From Bog-756 sp963756515 (GTDB lineage Bacteria > Actinomycetota > Acidimicrobiia > Acidimicrobiales > RAAP-2): a DNA stretch of 64,000 nt. Location of the stretch: positions 62,001 to 126,000 of the forward strand of contig CAVWNV010000005.1 in the NCBI GenBank assembly GCA_963756515.1, given 5' to 3'. Position 1 is the stretch's first letter, and each line of letters starts with the position of its first letter. Positions 1-8,465 of the stretch are shown piece after piece. The translations under genes were made by a program, and so were the position numbers. The notes below the pieces were generated by a model. That model worked only from the letters and a program-made list of their open reading frames with translations, made no database searches and was not told the origin of the DNA.

Positions 1-54
1 CGGCCCCCACCGGCGATACCTCGAGGTCCGGCCGTCCGTCGGAGCTCTGTTAAT

Positions 55-110
55 TCTTTTCGGAATAGCTATACAGAATACATATACCTTGTATATCTAT
101 TTCGAAAAGA
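55..110. repeat. AT-rich near-perfect inverted repeat (hairpin)
   Basis: The arms at 56-75 and 90-109 are complementary at 18 of 20 positions, and the T55/A110 pair extends them. The loop is about 14 nt. The segment is strikingly AT-rich inside a GC-rich genome. It lies about 230 bp beyond the clpC stop and outside any credible gene. It could be a terminator or attenuator of an upstream gene beyond the window, an operator, or the end of a small mobile repeat. The pairing is seen directly; the role is unknown. Confidence 0.6.
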
Positions 111-130
111 TGGTCCGACGTCCGATACAC

Positions 131-221
131 GAGGCGACCCACCGAGGCGACCCACCGAGGCGACCCACCGAAGAGACCCATCGCAGCGACCCACCGGCCG
201 ACGAAACCGGCCGACGACACC
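131..221. repeat. 13-bp tandem repeat array, 7 units
   Basis: Three exact units gaggcgacccacc (131-169) are followed by two diverged units (170-195). Two related units of the same 13-bp period follow, ggccgacgaaacc and ggccgacgacacc (196-221). Thirteen is not a multiple of three and only shadow ORFs cross the array, so it is probably non-coding. The period is visible directly; no function can be assigned. Confidence 0.75.
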
Positions 222-256
222 GGCCCGGGCAGTAGCCACAAAGGACGAACCCACGT

Positions 257-288
257 GAAACGCCCCACCGGACTCGGTGGGGCGTTTC
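257..288 (-). terminator. Rho-independent-like terminator of clpC
   Basis: A perfect 14-bp stem (257-270 with 275-288) closes a 4-nt loop. It begins 52 nt past the clpC stop on the minus strand, and the transcript-side arm ends in GUUUC. The U-tract is short, as is usual in high-GC actinobacteria. Confidence 0.7.
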
Positions 289-339
289 AAGACGAACATT
301 CATCGACGGGCAGGGCCCGACGGCGAGCGGGTCCAGGCG

Positions 340-2898
340 TCAGTCGGCGGCTGAGTCGGCTCCGGCCAACTCGACCGGCGGCGGCGGTTCGACACCCTCG
401 ATGGCGGTGAAGGTCAGCTGTTGCTCCCCGGCGACGAGTGGCGGCGCACCCTTCACGTCGAAGGCTTCGGCCGCCTCCGGCGTGATGGTCTCCACGTCGA
501 CCAGGATGGTCTCCCCGACCCGGAACTCCTTCCACAGGATCCGCTCCGAGAGCGGGTCCTCCACCATCTGTTGGATGGCCCGACGCAGGGGTCGCGCTCC
601 GAGCTGGGGGTCGTAGCCCTTGTCGGCCAGCAGCTGCTTGGCCGGTGGCGTCAGGACCAGGCTGAGACCCTGTAGCTCCAACTGGTTGGACACCCGTTGG
701 ATCATCAGGTCCACGATCTCGACCACCTCGACCTTCGACAGTTCGTGGAACACCACGACCTCGTCGATGCGGTTGAGGAACTCCGGACGGAAATGCGCCT
801 TCAGGGCCTCGTTGACCTTGGTCTTCATACGCTCGTAGGTCACGGCCTCCGAGGTCTTGGCGAAGCCCACCGAGGACTTGCGGAGGTCCGCCGTGCCCAG
901 GTTCGACGTCATGATGAGCACGGTGTTCTTGAAGTCGACCGAGCGCCCCTGGGCATCGGTCAGGCGACCGTCCTCCAGGATCTGCAGCAGGGTGTTGAAC
1001 ACATCGGCGTGAGCCTTCTCCACCTCGTCGAAGAGCACCACGGAGAAGGGCTTGCGCCGAACCGCCTCGGTCAGCTGACCGCCCTCCTCGTACCCGACGT
1101 AGCCGGGAGGTGAGCCGACCAGCCGACTCACGGTGTGCTTCTCCATGTACTCGGACATGTCCAGCTGGATCAGGGCGTCCTCGTCGTCGAAGAGGAACTC
1201 GGCCAGCGTCTTGGCCAGCTCGGTCTTCCCGACCCCGGTGGGCCCGAGGAAGATGAACGATCCGCTGGGCCGCTTCGGGTCCTTCAGCCCGGCCCGCGTC
1301 CGCCGGATGGACCGGGCCAGTGCGGCGATGGCCGGCTCCTGACCGATGACCCGCTTGTGCAGCTCGTCCTCCATGCGGAGCAGCTTGGCCGTCTCCTCCT
1401 CGGTGAGGCGGTAGACGGGGATGCCGGTCCAGTTGGCCAACACCTCGGCGATGACCTCCTCGTCCACCACGTCGAAGAGGTCGACTCCTTCGGCACGCCA
1501 CTCGGCTTCCATGGCCTCTTTGGAGTCCAGACGATCCTTTTCCTGCTCAGCGAGCTTCTTGGCCTGGTCGAACGCCTGCTTCTCGATGGCCGCTTCCTTG
1601 TCGGCCCGCAGTCGGGTGATGTCCTCCTCGAGCTTCTTGTAGGCGGGCGGCGTCGTCATCCGGCGGATGCGCAGGCGGCTGCCGGCCTCGTCGATCAGGT
1701 CGATGGCCTTGTCGGGAAGGTAGCGGTCGGCCAAATAGCGGTCGGCCAGGTTGGCTGCGGCCACCAGGGCCTGATCGGTGATGGTGACGGCGTGGTGGGA
1801 CTCGTACCGGTCGCGCAACCCCTTCAAGATCTCGATGGTCAGGGCCACATTGGGCTGCTCCACCTTGATGGGCTGGAACCGTCGCTCGAGGGCGGCGTCC
1901 TTCTCCAGATGCTTGCGGTACTCGTCGATGGTGGTGGCCCCGATGGTCTGCAGCTCGCCGCGGGCCAGCATGGGCTTCAGGATGGAGGCGGCGTCGATGG
2001 CCCCCTCGGCGGCGCCGGCACCCACCAGGGTGTGGAGTTCGTCGATGAACAGGACGATGTCGCCGCGGGTGCGGATCTCCTTGAGGACCTTCTTGAGCCG
2101 CTCTTCGAAGTCGCCGCGATAGCGGCTGCCGGCCACCAGGGCGCCGAGGTCGAGGGTGTAGAGCTGCTTGCCAGTGAGCGTCTCCGGCACATCGTCGGCC
2201 ACGATGCGCTGGGCCAGACCCTCGACGATGGCGGTCTTGCCCACGCCGGGCTCCCCGATGAGCACCGGGTTGTTCTTCGTGCGACGGGACAGCACCTGCA
2301 TGACCCGCTCGATCTCTTTCTCGCGCCCGATCACCGGGTCCAGCTTGTGGTCCCGCGCCAGTGCCGTGAGGTTGCGGCCGAACTGGTCCAGGACCGGTGA
2401 GCCGGTTGGGGCGTCCGAGGTCTGCGAGCCGGGGGCACCGGCGCCAACCGACTCCTTGCCCTGATAGCCGGACAGCAGCTGGATGACCTGCTGCCGCACC
2501 CGTGGGAGGTCGGCGCCCAGGCTCACGAGGACCTGTGCGGCCACACCCTCACCCTCGCGGACCAACCCCAGCAGCATGTGCTCGGTGCCGATGTAGCTGT
2601 GCCCGAGCTGCAGCGCCTCGCGCAGCGAGAGCTCGAGGACCTTCTTCGCCCGGGGGGTGAACGGAGGTGAACCGGTGGGCGCCGTACCGGCCAGGCCGAT
2701 GGTCTCCTCCACCTTCTCACGGACCGCCTCCAGCGAGACCCCGAGGGACTCCAGAGCCTTGGCCGCCACTCCCTCACCCTCGTGGATCAGGCCCAGGAGG
2801 ATGTGCTCGGTGCCGATGAAACTGTGGTTGAGCAGCCGCGCCTCCTCTTGCGCCAGCACAAGAACTCGACGAGCCCGGTCTGTGAATCGTTCGAACAT
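340..2898 (-). CDS. clpC: ATP-dependent Clp protease ATP-binding subunit ClpC
   Basis: An 852-aa AAA+ unfoldase that feeds substrates to ClpP in the cytoplasm. Two Clp-N repeats (about residues 1-145) are followed by AAA-1 with Walker A GEPGVGKT, a UVR/middle-domain segment, and AAA-2 with Walker A GPTGVGKT and C-terminal ClpB-type D2 helices. The frame stays open upstream to 3060, but the family start MFERFTDRARR lies at 2898, behind an SD-like GGAGGCGG. It is divergent from the prenyl synthase and followed by a strong hairpin. The SigR-type sigma factor encoded at 17963 is a plausible regulator, because clpC belongs to the SigR regulon in Streptomyces. However, I found no GGAAT...GTT promoter upstream. 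Confidence 0.97.
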   Translation of the reverse strand: MFERFTDRARRVLVLAQEEARLLNHSFIGTEHILLGLIHEGEGVAAKALESLGVSLEAVREKVEETIGLAGTAPTGSPPFTPRAKKVLELSLREALQLGHSYIGTEHMLLGLVREGEGVAAQVLVSLGADLPRVRQQVIQLLSGYQGKESVGAGAPGSQTSDAPTGSPVLDQFGRNLTALARDHKLDPVIGREKEIERVMQVLSRRTKNNPVLIGEPGVGKTAIVEGLAQRIVADDVPETLTGKQLYTLDLGALVAGSRYRGDFEERLKKVLKEIRTRGDIVLFIDELHTLVGAGAAEGAIDAASILKPMLARGELQTIGATTIDEYRKHLEKDAALERRFQPIKVEQPNVALTIEILKGLRDRYESHHAVTITDQALVAAANLADRYLADRYLPDKAIDLIDEAGSRLRIRRMTTPPAYKKLEEDITRLRADKEAAIEKQAFDQAKKLAEQEKDRLDSKEAMEAEWRAEGVDLFDVVDEEVIAEVLANWTGIPVYRLTEEETAKLLRMEDELHKRVIGQEPAIAALARSIRRTRAGLKDPKRPSGSFIFLGPTGVGKTELAKTLAEFLFDDEDALIQLDMSEYMEKHTVSRLVGSPPGYVGYEEGGQLTEAVRRKPFSVVLFDEVEKAHADVFNTLLQILEDGRLTDAQGRSVDFKNTVLIMTSNLGTADLRKSSVGFAKTSEAVTYERMKTKVNEALKAHFRPEFLNRIDEVVVFHELSKVEVVEIVDLMIQRVSNQLELQGLSLVLTPPAKQLLADKGYDPQLGARPLRRAIQQMVEDPLSERILWKEFRVGETILVDVETITPEAAEAFDVKGAPPLVAGEQQLTFTAIEGVEPPPPVELAGADSAAD

Positions 2899-2941
2899 CC
2901 ACCGCCTCCATCTGCGGTCGGTAACTGAACCGAAGTCTACA

Positions 2942-2962
2942 GGTGCGGGTGGCACCCGCACC
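2942..2962. promoter_or_regulatory. 21-bp perfect palindrome between clpC and the prenyl synthase
   Basis: Arms GGTGCGGGTG and CACCCGCACC flank a single base. The site sits in the 128-bp gap between divergent starts, where an operator for either gene would lie. A further partial copy (cccgcac) follows at 2961-2967. The dyad is seen directly; the bound regulator is unknown. Confidence 0.45.
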
Positions 2963-3026
2963 CGCACATACCGATTTACCTTCTGTTTTCTCAGCCATCG
3001 GCATCCTGGCCTATCGTCTGTAGGAA

Positions 3027-4001
3027 GTGAACGTCGTCGAACTCCTTGGGCTTCCCGCACTCGAAGATCAGCTGGGGCGCCTCGAGCCCCTGCTCGTGGA
3101 GTCCGTGGTCACGGGCGACGACTTTCTGGACGAGGTGACCACCCACCTGCTGGCCGCGGGTGGAAAGCGGCTTCGGCCGGTATTGGCCCTGGCCACCGCC
3201 ACTTCCGGGGCGGCCGAGGCCTCCCGGGAGGACCTCCTCGGCGCGGTTGCGGTCGAGCTCGTGCACCTGGCCTCGCTCTACCACGACGATGTGATGGACG
3301 AGGCAACCGTGCGTCGCAATGTGGAGAGCGTCAACGCCCGGTTCGGCAACCTGGTGGCCATCGTGGCCGGTGACTTCCTCCTGGCCCGATCGGCCGAGAT
3401 CGCCGCTGGCCTCGGCACGGAGATCGCCGGCCTGTTGGCCGCCACCCTGGGTGAACTGTGCCAGGGCCAGGTGGCCGAGGTACACGCCGCCTTCCAGGCC
3501 AACCGCACCCAGGACCAGTACCGTCGGGCCATCGCCGGGAAGACCGCCGCCCTCATGGCCACCTCGTGCCGTATCGGGGCTCTCACCGGTGGACTATCCC
3601 GCCCCCAGGTGGAGGCATTCACCTCCTTCGGTCGCTCGTTCGGGATGATCTTCCAGGTGCGTGATGACATCCTCGACGTGATCGGGACCGAAGCCGAATT
3701 GGGGAAGCCGGCCGGCCAGGACCTGGCCGAGGGTGTGTACACCCTCCCGGTACTGCTGGCCCTGGCCGATCCGGTGGCCGGTCCCGAGCTGAGTCCCCTG
3801 CTGGGACAGCCCCTGGGTCAGCCCGAGCGGGACAAGGCCCGCTCCATCGTGGCCGAGTCCGGTGCCATCGAGGAATCCGTGGTGGTGGCCCGCCGATTCG
3901 CCGAGGAGGCGTCGTCCGCCGTCGCCGGTCGGTCACCCGAGCTGGCCGCCGGTTTCTCCCATCTGGCCCACTCGCTCGTCGACGACCTTCCCACCGGCTG
4001 A
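3027..4001 (+). CDS. Polyprenyl diphosphate synthase
   Basis: A 324-aa trans-prenyltransferase that condenses isopentenyl diphosphate with allylic diphosphates to make the polyprenyl tail of menaquinone or related lipids. It shows GGKRLRP near the N-terminus, the first Asp-rich motif DDVMDEATVRR, and the second, QVRDDILD. The GTG start has an AGGA only one base away, so an SD is effectively absent. A TANNNT box (TATCGT, 3012-3017) ends 9 nt upstream, which would suit a leaderless or near-leaderless mRNA. Chain length (GPP, GGPP or heptaprenyl) cannot be read from the sequence. It stands alone, with no ubiE or menA neighbour. Confidence 0.92.
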   Translation: MNVVELLGLPALEDQLGRLEPLLVESVVTGDDFLDEVTTHLLAAGGKRLRPVLALATATSGAAEASREDLLGAVAVELVHLASLYHDDVMDEATVRRNVESVNARFGNLVAIVAGDFLLARSAEIAAGLGTEIAGLLAATLGELCQGQVAEVHAAFQANRTQDQYRRAIAGKTAALMATSCRIGALTGGLSRPQVEAFTSFGRSFGMIFQVRDDILDVIGTEAELGKPAGQDLAEGVYTLPVLLALADPVAGPELSPLLGQPLGQPERDKARSIVAESGAIEESVVVARRFAEEASSAVAGRSPELAAGFSHLAHSLVDDLPTG

Positions 4002-4027
4002 GCCGCCGGCCCGGGTCCACCCGGAAA

Positions 4028-4047
4028 TCCCGGGGGCGCCCCCGGGA
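4028..4047. terminator. GC-rich palindrome between convergent genes
   Basis: The perfect 20-bp palindrome with half TCCCGGGGGC lies between the convergent prenyl synthase and secreted-protein genes. It may act as a bidirectional terminator. There is no U-tract, so confidence is moderate. Confidence 0.45.
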
Positions 4048-4108
4048 ACCCGGATGACCGCCGGTCGACGGGAACTCCTCCCGAACGGCCGACGGTCACC
4101 GACGCCGC

Positions 4109-4510
4109 TCAGCCCACCGAGCTGGTGGACGGAGCTGCCACCTGGCACTTCGTCTCGATCTTCTGTGAGATCTTGGCGAGTCGAGCCTTGAAGGCCGCGC
4201 TCTCGTACCTGGTGATTCTCCGCTGCAGTCGGGCCGCCAACGTGGTGTGACCGGTGGTGGCGGCCTTGGCCTGGGCCGCCGTCAATTTGGGAAGTCCGGC
4301 CGCGATGTGGGACTCGGCGGTCTGGATCCGGTCGAGGACCTTGGTGGCGTTGGCGCAGTTGAAGTGGTGTCCGGCTGTCGCCGCCGTCGCGGTGCCTCCC
4401 GTGGTGGCAGCGCCGGCGGCGCCGGCAAGGCCGGCCACGCCCAGCGACAGCGCTCCGACGGCGACCACGCCGACGAGCAGCTTCTTGGCTACGGGGATCA
4501 TCTGCGTCAT
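4109..4510 (-). CDS. Small secreted helical protein, unknown function
   Basis: A 133-aa product I do not recognise. The N-terminus (MTQMIPVAKK, then a hydrophobic run rich in Ala, Gly, Leu and Val to about residue 35) is a Sec signal peptide. The mature part has two Cys (in FNCANAT and TKCQVA) that could form one disulphide, and a predicted amphipathic helix rich in Lys and Arg. The start is supported by GAGGAG 8-9 nt upstream. It is transcribed alone, between a convergent and a divergent neighbour. Secretion is inferred from the signal peptide; no enzymatic motif is visible. Confidence 0.75.
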   Translation of the reverse strand: MTQMIPVAKKLLVGVVAVGALSLGVAGLAGAAGAATTGGTATAATAGHHFNCANATKVLDRIQTAESHIAAGLPKLTAAQAKAATTGHTTLAARLQRRITRYESAAFKARLAKISQKIETKCQVAAPSTSSVG

Positions 4511-4753
4511 GGTGTGCTCCTCGGTGCTGCGGTTTCATTCCGGTCGGCGGTTCCGACCCCTGCACCTGTTCTCGTCCGGCGGCATGTGTGAACCATGACG
4601 TAGGTGTTAGGGACCGGTGATGGTTGCGGAACGAACACAGAACGAAGACGGTGCGGCACGGTCGGCCGGGTTGACTAGCGTCGGCCCCACCATGGACGCC
4701 ACCGAGCACAGACGAACTGCCACCCGAAAGGGGCCCGTCGGGGGCGGAGCACC

Positions 4754-5161
4754 GTGACCGCGCGACGGGGCAGCGTCCGTCACGACGTCCGTCTGGGCTG
4801 TTCGCCCGACCGGGCCTGGGCCGTCCTCGGAGCGCCGGAGCGGGTGCACGAGTGGTTCCCCGGCATCGAGTCGTGCACGGTCGAGGGCGATCAACGGGTG
4901 GTCATGACCGGCTCGGGCATCCCCATGCCCGAGCGCCTGTTGACGGTCGACCCCAGGATCCGACGCCTCCAGTACCGGATCACCGCTCCCATGTTCACCG
5001 AGCACCTGAGCACCATCGACGTACACGACCTCGGGGCCGGCACCTGCCTGGTGGTCTACAGCGTCGACGCCGACCCGGCCCCCCTGGCCCTGGTCATCGG
5101 AGGCGCGGCCCGGGAGGGCCTCGAAGCCCTGCCGGCCCGGTTCGCGGCGGGATCGAGCTGA
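4754..5161 (+). CDS. SRPBCC (polyketide cyclase/START-like) protein
   Basis: A 135-aa protein with the helix-grip pattern of SRPBCC ligand-binding proteins: an N-terminal VRLGCSPDRAWAVL strand-helix, W-F-P-G around residue 35, and a long C-terminal helix. The start is GTG. Its TGA overlaps the ATG of the sulfatase by one base (TGATG), so the two are translationally coupled and probably act on the same compound. The ligand is unknown; it may bind a hydrophobic or aromatic substrate. Confidence 0.8.
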   Translation: MTARRGSVRHDVRLGCSPDRAWAVLGAPERVHEWFPGIESCTVEGDQRVVMTGSGIPMPERLLTVDPRIRRLQYRITAPMFTEHLSTIDVHDLGAGTCLVVYSVDADPAPLALVIGGAAREGLEALPARFAAGSS

Positions 5162-6705
5162 TGGGACGGAAGATACTCCTGGTCACCACCGACCAACAGC
5201 GCTACGACACCCTCGGGTGCAACGGCGCCGCGGTCGGTCGGACCCCGATCGTGGACGGGTTGGCCGCCGAAGGCATCCGGTTCGAGCGCGCCCACCCGCA
5301 GTCGGTGGTGTGCATGCCGTCGCGGTCCACCATCCTCACCGGACAGCATCCGAGTACCCACGGTGTCTGGATGAACGGGGTCCCCCTGCCCATCGACGCC
5401 CCGTCGGTGGCCCTCGAGCTCCACCGGGCCGGATACCGGACCGCTCTGGTCGGCAAGGCCCATTTCGAGCCGTTCCTCGACCCGTTCTTCCGCTTCAGCG
5501 AGAACTCGATGGCCCTGACCGGGACCGAGCCGGTCGGTGGGATCCACCGGGGCTTCGAACACCTCGAGCTGGCCACCCACGGAGTCATGGGCCCGCTCCA
5601 CTACGCCCGCTGGATGATGAGCGAGCACCCCGGCTCACTGGGCGGCTTCTACCCCGCCCTCGACGGATCCCTCCAGGTCAACGCGGCGGGCGGGGGTGAT
5701 ACCGGAGCCCCCCAGGTCCAGGTCAATCCGGTCGAGCGCGGGATCTACCACACGGACTGGGTGGCCGACCGGACCATGGCCTGGCTCGACGCACTCGGGG
5801 ACGACGAGGACTGGTTCTGCTGGATGAGCTTCCCCGATCCCCACCATCCGTGGGACCCGCCCGAATCCGAGGTGGGGCGCATCGACTGGCGCGAGGTCCC
5901 CCTCCCCGCCGGCTATCCCGAGGACCGGGCCCGGCGCGAGGCCATCCTCGACGCCAAGCCCCGACACTGGCGGCTCTGGTACGACGGAGTACTGGTCTCC
6001 AACTACGAGGCTCCCGCCGACTGGGTACCGGCCACCCTCACCGCCGACCAGGTCCGCGAGGTCAACGCTCGCAACGCCGTCGAGTGCGAACTCATCGACG
6101 AGGCCGTCGGTCGGGTCCTGAACCGCATCACCGAACGGGGGTGGGGCGACGACCTCGACGTGGTCTTCACCACCGACCACGGCGAGCTGCAGGGCGACTT
6201 CGGGCTGCTCTTCAAGGGCCCGTACCACGTGGATGCCCTGATGCGCCTACCCCTGGTCTGGCGGCCGGCCCCGTCCAGCTCCACCGGGCCGGCGGTGGTG
6301 ACCCGCCCGGTGGGCCTGGTCGACCTGGCCCCGACCTTCTGTGCCATCGCCGGGCTCGAGGCTCCGGAGTGGATGGAGGGGGACGTGCTGCCCGTCGACG
6401 ACGCCGAGGCCGACACCCGGGGATTCGAGCGCGTACTGACCGAATGGGACAGCGAACTGTTCGGGACCGACGTCCACCTCCGCACCATCATGAGGGATCA
6501 CTGGGTCTGTTCGACCTACCAGCCCGGCACGTCCCACGACGGCACCGAGGGCGAGCTCTACGACCTCGCCGAGGACCCCCTGCAACGGGTCAATCGATGG
6601 GACGACGAGTCGCTACGGGCCACCCGGGACGACCTGCTGACCGATCTGTGGGACCACCAACCCCCGACCCGCCGACCCCGATTAGCCCTCGAAGCGCCGG
6701 TCTGA
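5161..6705 (+). CDS. Sulfatase, type I (formylglycine-dependent)
   Basis: A 514-aa alkaline-phosphatase-superfamily hydrolase of sulfate or phosphonate esters. The N-terminal metal site is in TTDQQRYD. The activating motif CMPSR at 51-55 gives Cys51 as the residue converted to formylglycine, so a formylglycine-generating enzyme is needed; none is seen in this window. The metal-binding TTDHGELQGDFGLLFKG comes later. There is no signal peptide, so it should be cytoplasmic, unlike many sulfatases. The start is set by overlap with the SRPBCC stop. The substrate could be a choline-sulfate-like or aryl ester; the sequence does not decide. Confidence 0.9.
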   Translation: MGRKILLVTTDQQRYDTLGCNGAAVGRTPIVDGLAAEGIRFERAHPQSVVCMPSRSTILTGQHPSTHGVWMNGVPLPIDAPSVALELHRAGYRTALVGKAHFEPFLDPFFRFSENSMALTGTEPVGGIHRGFEHLELATHGVMGPLHYARWMMSEHPGSLGGFYPALDGSLQVNAAGGGDTGAPQVQVNPVERGIYHTDWVADRTMAWLDALGDDEDWFCWMSFPDPHHPWDPPESEVGRIDWREVPLPAGYPEDRARREAILDAKPRHWRLWYDGVLVSNYEAPADWVPATLTADQVREVNARNAVECELIDEAVGRVLNRITERGWGDDLDVVFTTDHGELQGDFGLLFKGPYHVDALMRLPLVWRPAPSSSTGPAVVTRPVGLVDLAPTFCAIAGLEAPEWMEGDVLPVDDAEADTRGFERVLTEWDSELFGTDVHLRTIMRDHWVCSTYQPGTSHDGTEGELYDLAEDPLQRVNRWDDESLRATRDDLLTDLWDHQPPTRRPRLALEAPV

Positions 6706-6720
6706 CCCCGGCCTCGGCCT

Positions 6721-7557
6721 CTAGCCGGAGGAAGACGGTCCGGGCGAGTTCCGGTCGAAGATGATCCGGAGGCCGTGGAGCGTGAGCCACGGCTCGACGT
6801 ACTCGATCTCCTCCGAGTAAGGGGAGATGAGTTCGGACAGGCCCCCGGTGGCCACCACGGTGCACTCGCCTAATACCGCCGCGAACCGGCGGCACAATCC
6901 GTCGACCTGGCCGGCGAACCCGTAGAGGGCTCCCGACTGGATCGACTCCACCGTCGACTTGCCGATGACGCTGCGGGGCTCGATGAGCTCCACCCGGCGC
7001 AGTGCGGCCGCATTGGCGAACAGCGCGTCGAGGCTGATGGCCACCCCCGGGGTGATGGCCCCGCCCAAGTACTCGCCTGCGGCGGAGATGGCGTCGAACG
7101 TGGTGGCGGTGCCCAGATCGACCACCACACACGGCCCCCCGAACAGGTCATGGGCGCCCACTGCGTTGGCGATCCGGTCCGCACCCACCTCCTTGGGGTT
7201 GTCATAGAGGATGGGCATCCCGCTCCTCACGCCGGGCTCGAGGACCACCGCCGGCACGTCGAACCAACGCGCCACCATCAGGCGGAGGTTGGCCGTGACC
7301 AGCGGGACCGATGACGTGACGGCCATGCCCGAGACGGTACGGTCGATGTCCAGCCCGTCGAGGTCGAGCAGCTGGGTCAGCAGCAGAGCGTGCTCGTCGG
7401 CGGTGCGCTCGGCCACCGTCGACAGGCGCCAGTGGTGGGCCAGCCCCGTGGGTTCACTGCCGTCCCGGGGCCCGGTGCCGCCGGGCGCCTCGTGGTCGTC
7501 GTCGGCGAACAGGCCGACCACGGTCTCGGTGTTCCCGACATCGATGGCGAGCAGCAC
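6721..7557 (-). CDS. coaX: Type III pantothenate kinase
   Basis: A 278-aa ASKHA-fold kinase that phosphorylates pantothenate, the first step to coenzyme A. Phosphate-binding motifs are AIDVGNTETVVG at the N-terminus and VDLGTATTFDAI. The family segment KEVGADRIANAVGA and the GGAITPG loop are present. The GTG start at 7557 is two bases beyond the nadC stop, at the end of the cofactor operon, where it follows naturally from panC upstream. The C-terminus (SPGPSSSG) is low-complexity. The frame stays open far upstream into nadC, but only because of the nadC frameshift geometry. Confidence 0.95.
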   Translation of the reverse strand: MLLAIDVGNTETVVGLFADDDHEAPGGTGPRDGSEPTGLAHHWRLSTVAERTADEHALLLTQLLDLDGLDIDRTVSGMAVTSSVPLVTANLRLMVARWFDVPAVVLEPGVRSGMPILYDNPKEVGADRIANAVGAHDLFGGPCVVVDLGTATTFDAISAAGEYLGGAITPGVAISLDALFANAAALRRVELIEPRSVIGKSTVESIQSGALYGFAGQVDGLCRRFAAVLGECTVVATGGLSELISPYSEEIEYVEPWLTLHGLRIIFDRNSPGPSSSG

Positions 7558-7559
7558 GA

Positions 7560-8427
7560 TCAGGCCCTTCCGCCCCGGGGCGCCAGATCGAATCCGAGGT
7601 CGAGCACCGGGGCCGAGTGGGTCAGCGCCCCCACCGAGATGAGGTCGGCGCCGGCGGCAGCCAGCAGCGGGGCCATGGCCAGGTCCACCCGCCCGGACAC
7701 CTCGACCAGGGTCGACACCCCGTCCGCCCTGAGCTGCATCACACACTCGGCCACCTCGTCGAGCGACATGTTGTCGAGCATGACCAGGGTGGCGCCGGCG
7801 GCGACGGCTTCGACCACCTGGGCCTGACGGTCGCACTCCACCTCCACCATCCGTCCCGGCCAGAGCTGCGTGGCCCGGACCACGGCGTCGGTGATCGAGA
7901 CCCCGTCGAGATGGTTGTCCTTGACCAGCACGGCGTCGGACAGGCTGCCGCGGTGGTTGTAGCCGCCCCCGGCCCGCACCGCGGCCTTCTCGAGGGCCCG
8001 GAGGCCCGGGGTGGTCTTGCGGGTGTCGAGAACGCGGGTGTTCGGGTTGGCCGCGGCCACGGCGTCGACGTACCGCCGGGTGAGCGACGCCACCCCGGAC
8101 AGGTGGCCGAGGAAGTTGAGGACGGTCCGCTCCGCGGTCAGGATCGAACGGAGCGTCCCCCACGGCCCTGGCCACGACGTCCCCGGGGCCGACCCGGCCG
8201 CCGTCGTCGATGCGCCACTCCACGTCGACATCCGGGTCGATCTGCGCGAACGCCTCGAGGGCGCAGGCCCGACCGGCGATCACACCGGTCGACCGGCTGA
8301 CGATGTCGACCGACGACGTCGCGGTGGCCGGCACCAGCGCCGCAGTGAGATCGCCCAGGGGCAGCAGGTCCTCGGCGATGGCCCGGCTCACGGCGTCGAC
8401 CACGGCCCCCCGCGGGGGTTCGACCAT
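7560..8427 (-). pseudogene. nadC: Nicotinate-nucleotide diphosphorylase, frameshifted
   Basis: NadC converts quinolinate and PRPP to nicotinate mononucleotide. The N-terminal part begins MVEPPRGAVVDAV at 8427 and runs through GRVGPGDVVARAVG. The rest (TLRSILTAERTVLNFLGHLSG, then KTTPGLR, KDNH, ISVGALTHS) is in another frame. The frames join at a run of five C (8157-8161; five G in the coding strand). Removing one base restores a continuous protein of about 288 aa, the family length, with all catalytic motifs intact. It is therefore either a sequencing insertion or a very recent mutation. With nadB directly upstream, a functional copy would be expected. Confidence 0.85.
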
Positions 8428-8465
8428 GGCCGGCCCGATCGGTGGCGGCGGCACGGAGGGGGGGC

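Noticed and set aside
2899..3060. 54-residue N-terminal extension of ClpC
   Set aside because: The extension crosses the promoter region and a palindrome, and the canonical ClpC start MFERF with an SD is at 2898.
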